Shown: positions 57,175 to 64,000 of the stretch, piece after piece
Numbering within the stretch: position 1 is the stretch's first letter
Layout: every line of letters begins with the position of its first letter
Source of the DNA: Streptomyces carminius
GTDB lineage: Bacteria; Actinomycetota; Actinomycetes; Streptomycetales; Streptomycetaceae
Direction of reading: 5' to 3'
Length of the DNA stretch: 64,000 nt
NCBI RefSeq assembly: GCF_002794255.1
Contig: NZ_PGGW01000071.1
Location: forward strand, 1-64,000
Notes under the pieces: generated by a model
The model's database searches: none
What the model saw: the letters and a program-made list of their open reading frames with translations, nothing else
What the model was told of the DNA's origin: nothing
Translations under genes and position numbers: made by a program

Positions 57175-57681
57175 ATGACGACCAGTTGGGCAGACTTCGA
57201 GAAGGCCGAGCCCGCGCTCGCCCCGGCGGTCCGGGCGCGGTTCGAGCAGTACCGGCACCATGTCCTGGCCACCCTCCGCGCCGACGGAGCACCACGGCTG
57301 ACCGGGCTGGAGACGACCTTCCGCTCCGGCGGACTGTGGCTCGGCATGATGCCGAACTCCCGCAAGGCCCTGGACCTGAGGCGTGATCCCCGGTTCGCGC
57401 TGTACGCCAACCCCGGCCCGGACGAGACGATGCCCGACGGCGACGCCCGGATCGGCGGGCGGGCCGTGGAGGTGACCGACCCGACGGTGCTCGCCCGCTT
57501 CGCCGAGGAGGCCGGAGCCCCGGAACCGTTCCATCTGTTCCACGCCGACCTCACCGAGGTGGTGCGTGTGACGGTGGAGGGCGACGATCTGGTGCTGCGC
57601 ACCTGGCGTCCGGGCCGGCCGGTGCGCGTGCTCCGCCGCGGCACCGGCGACGAACCGCCGCGCACCGATCCCACGGCGTGA
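57175..57681 (+). CDS. Pyridoxamine 5'-phosphate oxidase-fold (FMN/F420) protein
   Basis: The 168-residue protein has the split beta-barrel pattern: FEQYRHHVLATLRADGAPRLTGLETTFRSGGLWLGMM, then SRKALDLRRDPRFALYANP and LTEVVRVTVEGDDLVLRTWRPGRPVRVLRR. It belongs to the PNPOx-like flavin or F420-binding oxidoreductases. Neither substrate nor cofactor can be assigned. ATG 57175. A head-to-head pair of gene remnants follows. Confidence 0.85.
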   Translation: MTTSWADFEKAEPALAPAVRARFEQYRHHVLATLRADGAPRLTGLETTFRSGGLWLGMMPNSRKALDLRRDPRFALYANPGPDETMPDGDARIGGRAVEVTDPTVLARFAEEAGAPEPFHLFHADLTEVVRVTVEGDDLVLRTWRPGRPVRVLRRGTGDEPPRTDPTA

Positions 57682-57699
57682 CGGCGTCCCACACCGCCC

Positions 57700-58165
57700 T
57701 CACGCCGAACCCGGCCCACCCCCGGGCGGGTTGACGGCGACGGCCTTGAAGAACGTGTAGCGGAAGGTGCCGCCGTCCTCCGCCGTGCGGTGCAGGTCGG
57801 CGATGCCCCGGTCCTAGCCGGCCTCGGTGGTCAGGCCGGCGGCCAGCGCCTCGTCCCGCACCGACTCCACCATCGCGGCGAAGGTGTCGCGGGTGAAGCC
57901 CTTCACCAGTTCCGGCACCGTCCGGTCGGCGTAGACCGTCCGCGGACGCACCGCCGCACCGGTGTAACCGGCCCCGGTCAGCAGCGGCTGGAGCCGGCGG
58001 CCGAGCAGGGCGTCGCCGCCGGCCGCCGCCTGGAGACGGACCAGGCAGTCGATCGCCGCACGGGCGTGGGAACTGTCGGGGTGGAGGAGCGCCGAGCCGT
58101 GGTCCCCCTCGATCACGGTGACCGTGCCCCGGGCCGCAGCAGACGGCGCAGGGTGCCCAGCGCCC
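57700..58165 (-). pseudogene. SAM methyltransferase, C-terminal fragment
   Basis: In minus orientation the fragment starts within ALGTLRRLLRPG at about 58165. It shifts frame in a C run at 58127-58130, continues GTVTVIEGDHGSALLHPDSS and ADRTVPELVKGFTRDTFAAMVESVRDEALAAGLTTEAG, then meets a TAG at 57814-57816 in place of the expected Trp. Conserved DRGIADLHRTAEDGGTFRYTFFKAVA follows to the stop at 57700. The SAM-binding N-terminal half is missing. Truncation, frameshift and nonsense mark a dead gene. Confidence 0.75.
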
Positions 58166-58645
58166 GCGCTGCGGGTGGGCTGGGTGCTGGCGCCGTCCCG
58201 GTACCGGGACGCGATGGCCGACGCCAAGCGGTACGCCGATCTGGGCAACGCCGCGCTGCCGCAGCTCACGCTGGCGCGGCTGATGGAGTCGGGCGCGCTG
58301 GAGCGCCATCTGCGGCTGCTGCGCGGACGCCACCGGCGCCGCCGGGACGCCATGGTGGCGGCGGTCGGGGAGTACCTGCCGGGCGCGGTGGTGCACGGCG
58401 CGGCGGCGGGCCTGCATCTGACGGTCGTCCTGGAGTCCCCGCCCGGCGCCGGGCTCACCGCCGGCGACGACACGGTCCTGGCGGCGGCTGCGCTGGAACG
58501 GGGCGTGAAGGCGCATCCGCTGTCCTGGCACCGGCTGCGGCCGGGCCCGCCCGGGCTGGTGCTGGGCTACGCCGCCCGCACACCGGGCGAGATCGGCACG
58601 GCGGTGGCCGTCCTGGGCGAGACCGTGCGCGACCTGACGCGGTGA
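58160..58645 (+). pseudogene. MocR/PdxR-type regulator, C-terminal fragment
   Basis: From PALRVGWVLAPSRYRDAMADAKRYADLGN onward the sequence matches the end of the aminotransferase-like domain of MocR-family GntR regulators. It continues through LMESGALERHLRLLRGRHRRRRDAMVAAV to VLGYAARTPGEIG. The wHTH domain and most of the aminotransferase domain, including the PLP Lys, are missing at the junction. It faces away from the methyltransferase fragment, so a single deletion could have removed both 5' halves. Confidence 0.7.
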
Positions 58646-58732
58646 CACCTCCCGCGCTCCCCGGGCGCCGCACCGGGATCGCCCCGGGCCCACCCCGGGA
58701 TCACGGGACCGGGAGGCGGGCGGGCACCGGCC

Positions 58733-59431
58733 TCACAGCAGACGGAGCGCCTCCTGCGCCGCGGGGCGGAGCTCCTTGTGCTCCCGGGCGGCGATCAGCA
58801 CCAACCGGGCCCGGGAGTCGCCGAGCACCCCCAGCCCCTCCACACAGGCCCGGGCCACCTGCCAGTGGGGGGCGGGACCGGCCAGGATCCGGTCCAGGAC
58901 ACGGATCAGGGTCGGCGCCGACTCGGGCGCGCGCAGCGCCGTCAGCAGCCGGACCGGGTGGAGGGCGTACGCGGTGCGCAGCTCGTTGTTGGCCAGCGCC
59001 GCCGCGGCGCGGGCGGTGCGCGGGTCGTTCAGGCGGAGCAGGGCCCGGGCGGCGGCCGCGCAGCGGGGCGGGTCCCGGTGGTTGAGCAGGAACACCAGGG
59101 TTTCGAAGGCCCGGGGGTCGCCGGCCCGCCCCAGGGTGCAGGCGGCCAGCTCCCGGGCCCACAGCGGGCGGCCGGGGGCGGTGAGTTCGGCGACGAGCGC
59201 GTCGCGTGCCGCCGGGGTGTTCTGGCGGGCCAGCGCCAGCAGCCGCCGGTATGCGGGGGGATCCGCCTCGACGCGCAGCCGCCGCGCCAGTTCGTAGTCC
59301 ACCGTCTCCGGCGTGCGCGGTGCGCGCGCCGTGCGCGAGCCGCTCTCCGTACCGGCCGTCCGCTCCGCGCCCACCGTGTTCGGGGCCCTTGAGGTCTCCA
59401 CCGCCTGCTCCCTTCGTGTGGCCCGCACCAC
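58733..59431 (-). CDS. HEAT-repeat protein
   Basis: The 232-residue protein has a disordered N-terminal part of about 45 residues followed by helical repeats: PPAYRRLLALARQNTPAARDALVAEL, RELAACTLGRAGDPRAFETLVFLLNHRDPPRCAAAARALLRL, RTARAAAALANNELRTAYALHPVRLLTALRAPESAPTLIRVL and RACVEGLGVLGDSRARLVLIAAREHKELRPAAQEALRLL. The repeats suggest a protein-binding scaffold. The partner is unknown. GTG 59431 is preceded by AAGGGG. It is divergent from the 3-hydroxyacyl-CoA dehydrogenase. Confidence 0.78.
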   Translation of the reverse strand: MVRATRREQAVETSRAPNTVGAERTAGTESGSRTARAPRTPETVDYELARRLRVEADPPAYRRLLALARQNTPAARDALVAELTAPGRPLWARELAACTLGRAGDPRAFETLVFLLNHRDPPRCAAAARALLRLNDPRTARAAAALANNELRTAYALHPVRLLTALRAPESAPTLIRVLDRILAGPAPHWQVARACVEGLGVLGDSRARLVLIAAREHKELRPAAQEALRLL

Positions 59432-59683
59432 ACCCCTTGGGGCGTTTTACCCTCTGGTGTTCGTGCTACCCGGAAGTTAGCCTGCTCATAGGAGCGGCAC
59501 CCCCGCTCAGGCGGCCTGGTGACGCGGCCGCCGCGAGCCGCTGTCGGTTCAGCGCTCGCACCCATGCCGAACACGGCCCCGGGACAGGGCCGTTCGGTTC
59601 ACCTCACCCTCCGCCCGCGCGCCCGCGTACGGCGCGGGCCGGTACCGCCGGGCACACCCGCCCCCGCTTCCCCCCGCTCTGTG

Positions 59684-59710
59684 TTTTCGACGTTTTCGAC
59701 GTTTTCGACG
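59684..59710. repeat. Three exact 9-bp direct repeats
   Basis: TTTTCGACG occurs three times back to back, 68 bases upstream of the dehydrogenase ATG in the gene-free interval 59432-59777. It may be a regulatory protein's binding array. No -35/-10 pair could be identified. Confidence 0.85.
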
Positions 59711-59777
59711 TCTCTCCGCGGCGCCCCGCGGTCATCCGCCAGTCGTCACCCGTCCCTTCTCCGTCTGGAGTCCCGTG

Positions 59778-61562
59778 ATGGACCGTCCCACCCTCTCCAC
59801 AGTCGCCGTGATCGGCCTCGGCACCATGGGCACCGGCATCGCCGAGGTCCTGGCCCGTGCCGGACGCGAGGTCATCGGCATCGACCCCGACACCGAAGCC
59901 GCCCGCCGGGCCGTCGCGGCCCTGGAGGCGTCCACCGCCCGCGCCGTGGAGCGCGAGCGCCTCACCGAGGGGGAGCGGCAGGACGTCCTCGCCCGCTTCC
60001 GTACCTACGGCGATCTCCAGGCGGCCGCCGAGGCCGATCTGGCCATCGAGGTCGTGCCGGAGGAGTACGCGCTCAAGCACCGGGTGATCGGCGAGCTGGA
60101 CGGCGTCCTCAAGCCGTCGGCGATCGTGGCCACCGGGACCAACGCCCTGTCGGTCACCCGGCTCGCCGCCGACTCCGCGCACCCCGAGCGGGTGCTGGGC
60201 ATGCACTTCTTCAACCCCGCGCCCGCGATGCGGCTGGTCGAGGTCGTCTCCAGCGTGCTGACCTCCCCCGAGGCCGTGGCCGCGGTCACCGGCCTCGCCC
60301 GCGAGCTGGGCAAGGAACCGATCGCGGTCGGCGACCGGCCCGGTTTCGTCGCCGACGGGCTGCTGTTCGGCTACCTCAACCAGGCCGCGGCGATGTACGA
60401 GTCGCGGTACGCCACCCGGGAGGACATCGACGCCGCGATGCGGCTGGGCTGCGGTCTGCCGATGGGCCCGCTCGCCCTGCTGGACCTGATCGGCGTCGAC
60501 ACCGCCCGCACCGTGCTGGAGGCGATGTACGCCGAGTCCCGGGACCGGCTGCACGCCCCCGCACCGATCCTGGGGCAGCTCACCGCGGCCGGTCTGACGG
60601 GCCGCAAGGCGGGGCGCGGCTTCTACACCTACGAGGCGCCGGGCTCGGCGACGGTCGTGCCGGACGCCCTGACGCCCCGCGCGGACGAGCGGGCCGCCGG
60701 GCCGCGCACGGTGCGCTCCGTCGGGGTGGCGGGCTCGGGCACGATGGCGAGCGGCATCGCCGAGGTGTTCGCCAAGGCCGGCTACCCGGTGGTGCTCGCC
60801 GCCCGCAGCGACGGGAAGGCAGAGAAGGCCAGGGAGGCCGTCGCCGCCTCGCTGGCCCGGTCGGTGAAGAAGGGCCGGATGACCGAGGAGGCCCGCCGGG
60901 AGGCGCTGGCCCGGATCACCCCGGCCGGTTCGCTGTCGGCGCTGGCCGAGGTCGATCTGGCCGTCGAGGCGGTGGCCGAGGACCTCCAGGTCAAGAAGGA
61001 CCTGTTCGCGGCGCTGGACGAGGTGTGCAGGCCGGGCGCGGTGCTGGCCACCACCACCTCCTCGCTGCCCGTCGTCGCCTGTGCCCGCGCCACCTCGCGT
61101 CCGCAGGACGTGATCGGGATGCACTTCTTCAACCCGGCACCGGCGATGAAGCTGGTCGAGGTGGTGCGCACCGTGCTGACCGCCGACGACGTCCACGCCA
61201 CCGTGCGCGAGGTGTGCGCCGCCGTCCGCAAGCACCCGGTGGACTGCGGGGACCGGGCGGGCTTCATCGTCAACGCGCTGCTGTTCCCGTACCTGAACAA
61301 CGCGGTCAGGATGGTCGAGGAGCACTACGCCGACATGGACGCCGTCGACGCGGCCATGAAGCTCGGCGGCGGTTATCCGATGGGTCCGTTCGAGCTGCTG
61401 GACGTGGTCGGGCTGGACGTGTCGCTGGCGATCGAGCGGGTGCTGCACCAGGAGTTCCGCGAGCCGGGTCTGGCGCCCGCGCCGCTGCTGGAGCACCTCG
61501 TGGCGGCGGGCTGCCTGGGCCGCAAGACCGGGCGCGGCTTCCGCGAGTACACGCGGCGGTGA
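59778..61562 (+). CDS. 3-hydroxyacyl-CoA (3-hydroxybutyryl-CoA) dehydrogenase, tandem duplicated
   Basis: The 594-residue protein contains two copies of the dehydrogenase. Each has a Rossmann NAD motif (GLGTMGTGIAEVLARAG near residue 9; GSGTMASGIAEVFAKAG near 314). Each also carries the IGMHFFNPAPAMKLVEVV-type catalytic segment (residues about 137 and 449, with the catalytic His) and the C-terminal GRKAGRGF/GRKTGRGF ending. Typical monomers are about 280-300 residues. It oxidises or forms 3-hydroxyacyl-CoA, and beside ccr suggests butyrate or ethylmalonyl-CoA metabolism. ATG 59778 follows GGAG. Confidence 0.92.
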   Translation: MDRPTLSTVAVIGLGTMGTGIAEVLARAGREVIGIDPDTEAARRAVAALEASTARAVERERLTEGERQDVLARFRTYGDLQAAAEADLAIEVVPEEYALKHRVIGELDGVLKPSAIVATGTNALSVTRLAADSAHPERVLGMHFFNPAPAMRLVEVVSSVLTSPEAVAAVTGLARELGKEPIAVGDRPGFVADGLLFGYLNQAAAMYESRYATREDIDAAMRLGCGLPMGPLALLDLIGVDTARTVLEAMYAESRDRLHAPAPILGQLTAAGLTGRKAGRGFYTYEAPGSATVVPDALTPRADERAAGPRTVRSVGVAGSGTMASGIAEVFAKAGYPVVLAARSDGKAEKAREAVAASLARSVKKGRMTEEARREALARITPAGSLSALAEVDLAVEAVAEDLQVKKDLFAALDEVCRPGAVLATTTSSLPVVACARATSRPQDVIGMHFFNPAPAMKLVEVVRTVLTADDVHATVREVCAAVRKHPVDCGDRAGFIVNALLFPYLNNAVRMVEEHYADMDAVDAAMKLGGGYPMGPFELLDVVGLDVSLAIERVLHQEFREPGLAPAPLLEHLVAAGCLGRKTGRGFREYTRR

Positions 61563-61669
61563 CCCCCGCGCCCCCGGCGTTCCCGCCCCACGCCGGCTCC
61601 GGGTGGGGCGGGCTGCTGGAACCCGGCGGCCCGCCCGCGGGAAGCGGCGCGGCGTGTAACGTTCCCCAC

Positions 61670-62515
61670 ATGTCCCAGTCGGTGAAACCAGCCCGTCCCA
61701 ACCCGCCCAGCCAGCGGCTGAAGATGCGCCGGGAGCTGGCCGCCGCGGCGATGGAGCTCTTCGCCACCAAGGGCTACGAGGAGACCACCGTCGACGAGAT
61801 CGCCGCGGCGGCGGGGGTGGCCCGGCGCACCTTCTTCCGGCACTTCCGCTCCAAGGAGGAGGCGATCTTCCCGGACCACGACGACACCCTGGAGCGGGCC
61901 CGGGCGGTGCTGGACGCGGCGCCCGCGCACGAGAACCCGCTGGACACCGTGTGCCGGGGCATCAAGGAGGTCCTGAAGATGTACGCGGCCTCCCCGGCGG
62001 TCTCGGTGGAGCGCTACCGGCTCACCCGTGAGGTGCCGACCCTGCGGGAGCGGGAGATCGCCTCCGTGGCCCGCTACGAGCGGCTGTTCACGCGCTATCT
62101 GCTGGGCCACTTCGACGAGTCCGCGGCCCACCGGGACGGGGACGACGGGCTCGACGAAGGGCTGGACGAGCCGCTGCTCGCCGAGGTCGCCGCCTCCGCG
62201 GTGGTCACCGCGCACAACCACGTGCTGCGGCGCTGGCTGCGCGCGGGCGGCCGGGGTGATGTGGAGGCGCAGCTCGACCGGGCCTTCGCGGTCGTGCGGC
62301 GGACCTTCGGCACCGGCTTCGTCGCCAACCGGGCCGCGGCCGGCCGGGCGTCCTCCGCGGTGGTCCGGGCGGGGAACGCCGGGACCACTGGAAACGCCGG
62401 AAACGCCGGAAACGCCGGGACCACCGAGAACACCGTGCTGGTGGCGGTGGCCCGCACCGGCGCCCCGCCGGAGCAGATCATGCGCACGATCGAGCGGGCA
62501 CTGCGCCAGGACTGA
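61670..62515 (+). CDS. TetR-family regulator upstream of ccr
   Basis: The 281-residue protein has an N-terminal TetR HTH (about residues 15-65: MRRELAAAAMELFATKGYEETTVDEIAAAAGVARRTFFRHFRSKEEAIF). A ligand-binding helical domain follows, and a C-terminal low-complexity Asn-Ala-Gly repeat (GNAGTTGNAGNAGNAGTT) precedes the final helix. ATG 61670. Two operator-like dyads between it and ccr fit control of ccr or of itself, which is inference from position. The inducer is presumably a CoA ester or related metabolite. Confidence 0.9.
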   Translation: MSQSVKPARPNPPSQRLKMRRELAAAAMELFATKGYEETTVDEIAAAAGVARRTFFRHFRSKEEAIFPDHDDTLERARAVLDAAPAHENPLDTVCRGIKEVLKMYAASPAVSVERYRLTREVPTLREREIASVARYERLFTRYLLGHFDESAAHRDGDDGLDEGLDEPLLAEVAASAVVTAHNHVLRRWLRAGGRGDVEAQLDRAFAVVRRTFGTGFVANRAAAGRASSAVVRAGNAGTTGNAGNAGNAGTTENTVLVAVARTGAPPEQIMRTIERALRQD

Positions 62516-62561
62516 CCGCGCCCCGCGGCGCACCGCGGCGCACCGCGCGGACGAACATGAC

Positions 62562-62605
62562 GAGCGCCTGTGGCCGTCTCCTCCGGGAGGCGGCCACAGG
62601 CGCTC
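62562..62605 (+). terminator. Terminator of the TetR gene
   Basis: GAGCGCCTGTGGCCG pairs with CGGCCACAGGCGCTC, with a further inner CTCC/GGAG stem and loop TCCG. It lies 46 bases after the TetR stop and before the ccr promoter. Confidence 0.8.
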
Positions 62606-62641
62606 ATCCGTGCGCGATCCGCGACAGGTGAGAGAAGTTTT

Positions 62642-62684
62642 TGGCACGCGGTGTCTTGTCGGCTGGCACGCAGTGCCATACCGT
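62642..62684 (+). promoter_or_regulatory. ccr promoter with twin operator boxes
   Basis: A -35 TTGTCG (62656-62661) and -10 TACCGT (62679-62684) are 17 bases apart. Two dyads, TGGCACGCGGTGTCT (62642-62656) and TGGCACGCAGTGCCA (62664-62678), share the form TGGCAC-N3-GTGYCW. They start 22 bases apart, two helical turns. The second fills most of the spacer. The adjacent TetR protein is the obvious candidate ligand. The leader to the ATG is about 180 bases. Confidence 0.7.
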
Positions 62685-62865
62685 GAGGGGTGTCCGGGCA
62701 CTGTCCCCGCGGTCACCTCCGCGTGTCCGGACGCCTGCGTCACAGGCCTTCAGCGCTACCGCGCCGAGCCGCAGCACCACCGCCGGACCGACGGCACAGC
62801 AGCTCACGACAACCGATCCAGACCCCAGCGACCCTCAGCGTCCACGACGCTCGCCGGAGGCTCCC

Positions 62866-64000
62866 ATGAAGGAAATCCTGGACGCGATCCTCGCGTCGGA
62901 CAGCACGTCGGCGGACTTCGCCAACCTCGCCCTGCCCGAGTCCTACCGCGCGGTGACCGTGCACAAGGACGAGACCGAGATGTTCGCCGGTCTGCCCACC
63001 CACGAGAAGGACCCGCGCAAGTCACTGCACGTGGACGAGGTGCCGGTGCCCGAACTCGGCCCCGGCGAGGCCCTGGTGGCCGTCATGGCCTCCTCGGTGA
63101 ACTACAACTCGGTGTGGACCTCGATCTTCGAGCCGCTGCCGACCTTCGGCTTCCTGGAGCGGTACGGACGCACCTCCGAGCTCGCCAAACGGCACGACCT
63201 GCCGTACCACATCATCGGCTCCGACCTGGCGGGTGTGGTGCTGCGCACCGGCCCCGGCGTGGGCGCCTGGCAGCCGGGCGACGAGGTCGTCGCGCACTGC
63301 CTGTCGGTGGAGCTGGAGAGCGCCGACGGCCACAACGACACCATGCTCGACCCCGAGCAGCGCATCTGGGGCTTCGAGACCAACTTCGGCGGCCTGGCCG
63401 AGATCGCCCTGGTGAAGTCCAACCAGCTGATGCCCAAGCCGAAGCACCTGTCCTGGGAGGAGGCCGCCGCCCCGGGCCTGGTGAACTCCACCGCCTACCG
63501 GCAGCTCGTCTCCCGCAACGGCGCCGGGATGAAGCAGGGCGACAACGTGCTGATCTGGGGCGCCAGCGGCGGCCTGGGATCCTACGCCACCCAGTTCGCC
63601 CTGGCCGGCGGCGCCAACCCCGTCTGCGTGGTCTCCTCCCCGCAGAAGGCCGAGATCTGCCGCGCCATGGGCGCCGAGGCGATCATCGACCGCACCGCCG
63701 AGGACTACCGGTTCTGGAAGGACGAGCACACCCAGGACCCGAAGGAGTGGAAGCGCTTCGGCAAGCGCATCCGCGAGCTGACCGGCGGGGAGGACGTGGA
63801 CATCGTCTTCGAGCACCCCGGCCGGGAGACCTTCGGCGCCTCCGTCTACGTCACCCGCAAGGGCGGCACGATCGTCACCTGCGCCTCCACCTCCGGCTAC
63901 ATGCACAGCTACGACAACCGCTACCTGTGGATGTCGCTGAAGCGCATCATCGGCTCCCACTTCGCCAACTACCGCGAGGCGTGGGAGGCCAACCGGCTGA
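62866..64000 (+). CDS. ccr: Crotonyl-CoA carboxylase/reductase (partial, runs off window)
   Basis: CCR reductively carboxylates crotonyl-CoA to ethylmalonyl-CoA with NADPH and CO2. The visible 378 residues begin MKEILDAILASDSTSADFANL and contain the signature regions SSVNYNSVWTSIFEPLPTFGFLERYGR, YHIIGSDLAGVVLRTGPGVGAWQPGDEVVAHCLSVE and the NADPH fold LIWGASGGLGSYATQFALAGGANPVCVVSS. The reading continues without a stop to the last base. ATG 62866 follows CGGAGG. It lies downstream of the TetR and dehydrogenase genes, an arrangement seen around ccr in other Streptomyces. Confidence 0.95.
   Translation, partial: MKEILDAILASDSTSADFANLALPESYRAVTVHKDETEMFAGLPTHEKDPRKSLHVDEVPVPELGPGEALVAVMASSVNYNSVWTSIFEPLPTFGFLERYGRTSELAKRHDLPYHIIGSDLAGVVLRTGPGVGAWQPGDEVVAHCLSVELESADGHNDTMLDPEQRIWGFETNFGGLAEIALVKSNQLMPKPKHLSWEEAAAPGLVNSTAYRQLVSRNGAGMKQGDNVLIWGASGGLGSYATQFALAGGANPVCVVSSPQKAEICRAMGAEAIIDRTAEDYRFWKDEHTQDPKEWKRFGKRIRELTGGEDVDIVFEHPGRETFGASVYVTRKGGTIVTCASTSGYMHSYDNRYLWMSLKRIIGSHFANYREAWEANRL

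Overview
The window is a chromosomal segment of a Streptomyces or very close relative. Very high GC, strong G/C preference at third codon positions, frequent GTG starts and GTGA or ATGA gene overlaps support this. So does the gene content: a streptogrisin-type protease, SigB/F-like sigma factor, ANTAR and PAS-GAF regulators, Rv2578c-type radical SAM protein, crotonyl-CoA carboxylase/reductase and GH16 glucanase. No rRNA, phage structural module or CRISPR array was seen. There is one tRNA, tRNA-Leu(GAG).

The left 12 kb is accessory and decayed. An IS transposase split by an amber codon (1-1.55 kb) sits beside a frameshifted, truncated IS21-type istA (1.6-2.2 kb). These abut a minus-strand RiPP locus: a SpaB_C-type protein, LanC cyclase, LanB dehydratase and an endonuclease/exonuclease/phosphatase-like protein. 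LanB and the phosphatase-like gene join out of frame near 7475, and no intact precursor gene is visible. Upstream is an overlapping chain of three genes: a 35-residue Trp-rich peptide, a 177-residue protein and a primase/polymerase-like 181-residue protein. It is divergent from an HTH-TPR regulator that is broken by a frameshift and followed by a fragment of a paralogue. trmO-like and HIT genes close the region.

From the tRNA (12.8 kb) to about 34 kb the content is largely conserved housekeeping and stress genes: fdhD, acyl-CoA ligase, aldo/keto reductase, secreted protease, pterin dehydratase, an XRE regulator, a membrane phosphatase-superfamily protein, two metallo-beta-lactamase-fold proteins and DedA. 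These are followed by an aminotransferase-fold protein without a single lysine, GAF-ANTAR and PAS-GAF proteins, a sigma factor, an F420-type oxidoreductase and a ThDP enzyme. A perfect 70-bp palindrome and an approximately 200-bp IS605-like non-coding remnant lie between the ANTAR and PAS-GAF genes.

At 35.7-37.25 kb is a TnpA-less IS200/IS605-type element: a small ribbon-helix-helix-like gene overlapping an apparently catalytically intact tnpB, with end hairpins. Then come a Vms1/baeRF2-like protein, methyltransferases, a VOC protein, quinone oxidoreductase, LapA, phosphopantetheinyl transferase, a large PGRP-type amidase, an SDR and an APH(6)-like kinase. A minus-strand hydrolase run (47.7-53 kb: S66, S9, M20, M55) looks suited to peptide and cell-wall fragment turnover.

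The right end holds a radical SAM gene with a LexA-type box, GH16 glucanase with a LacI-type operator, a junction of two 5'-truncated divergent genes, and the ethylmalonyl-CoA-type segment: tandem-duplicated 3-hydroxybutyryl-CoA dehydrogenase, TetR regulator and ccr. ccr runs off the window end and carries twin operator boxes over a recognisable promoter.
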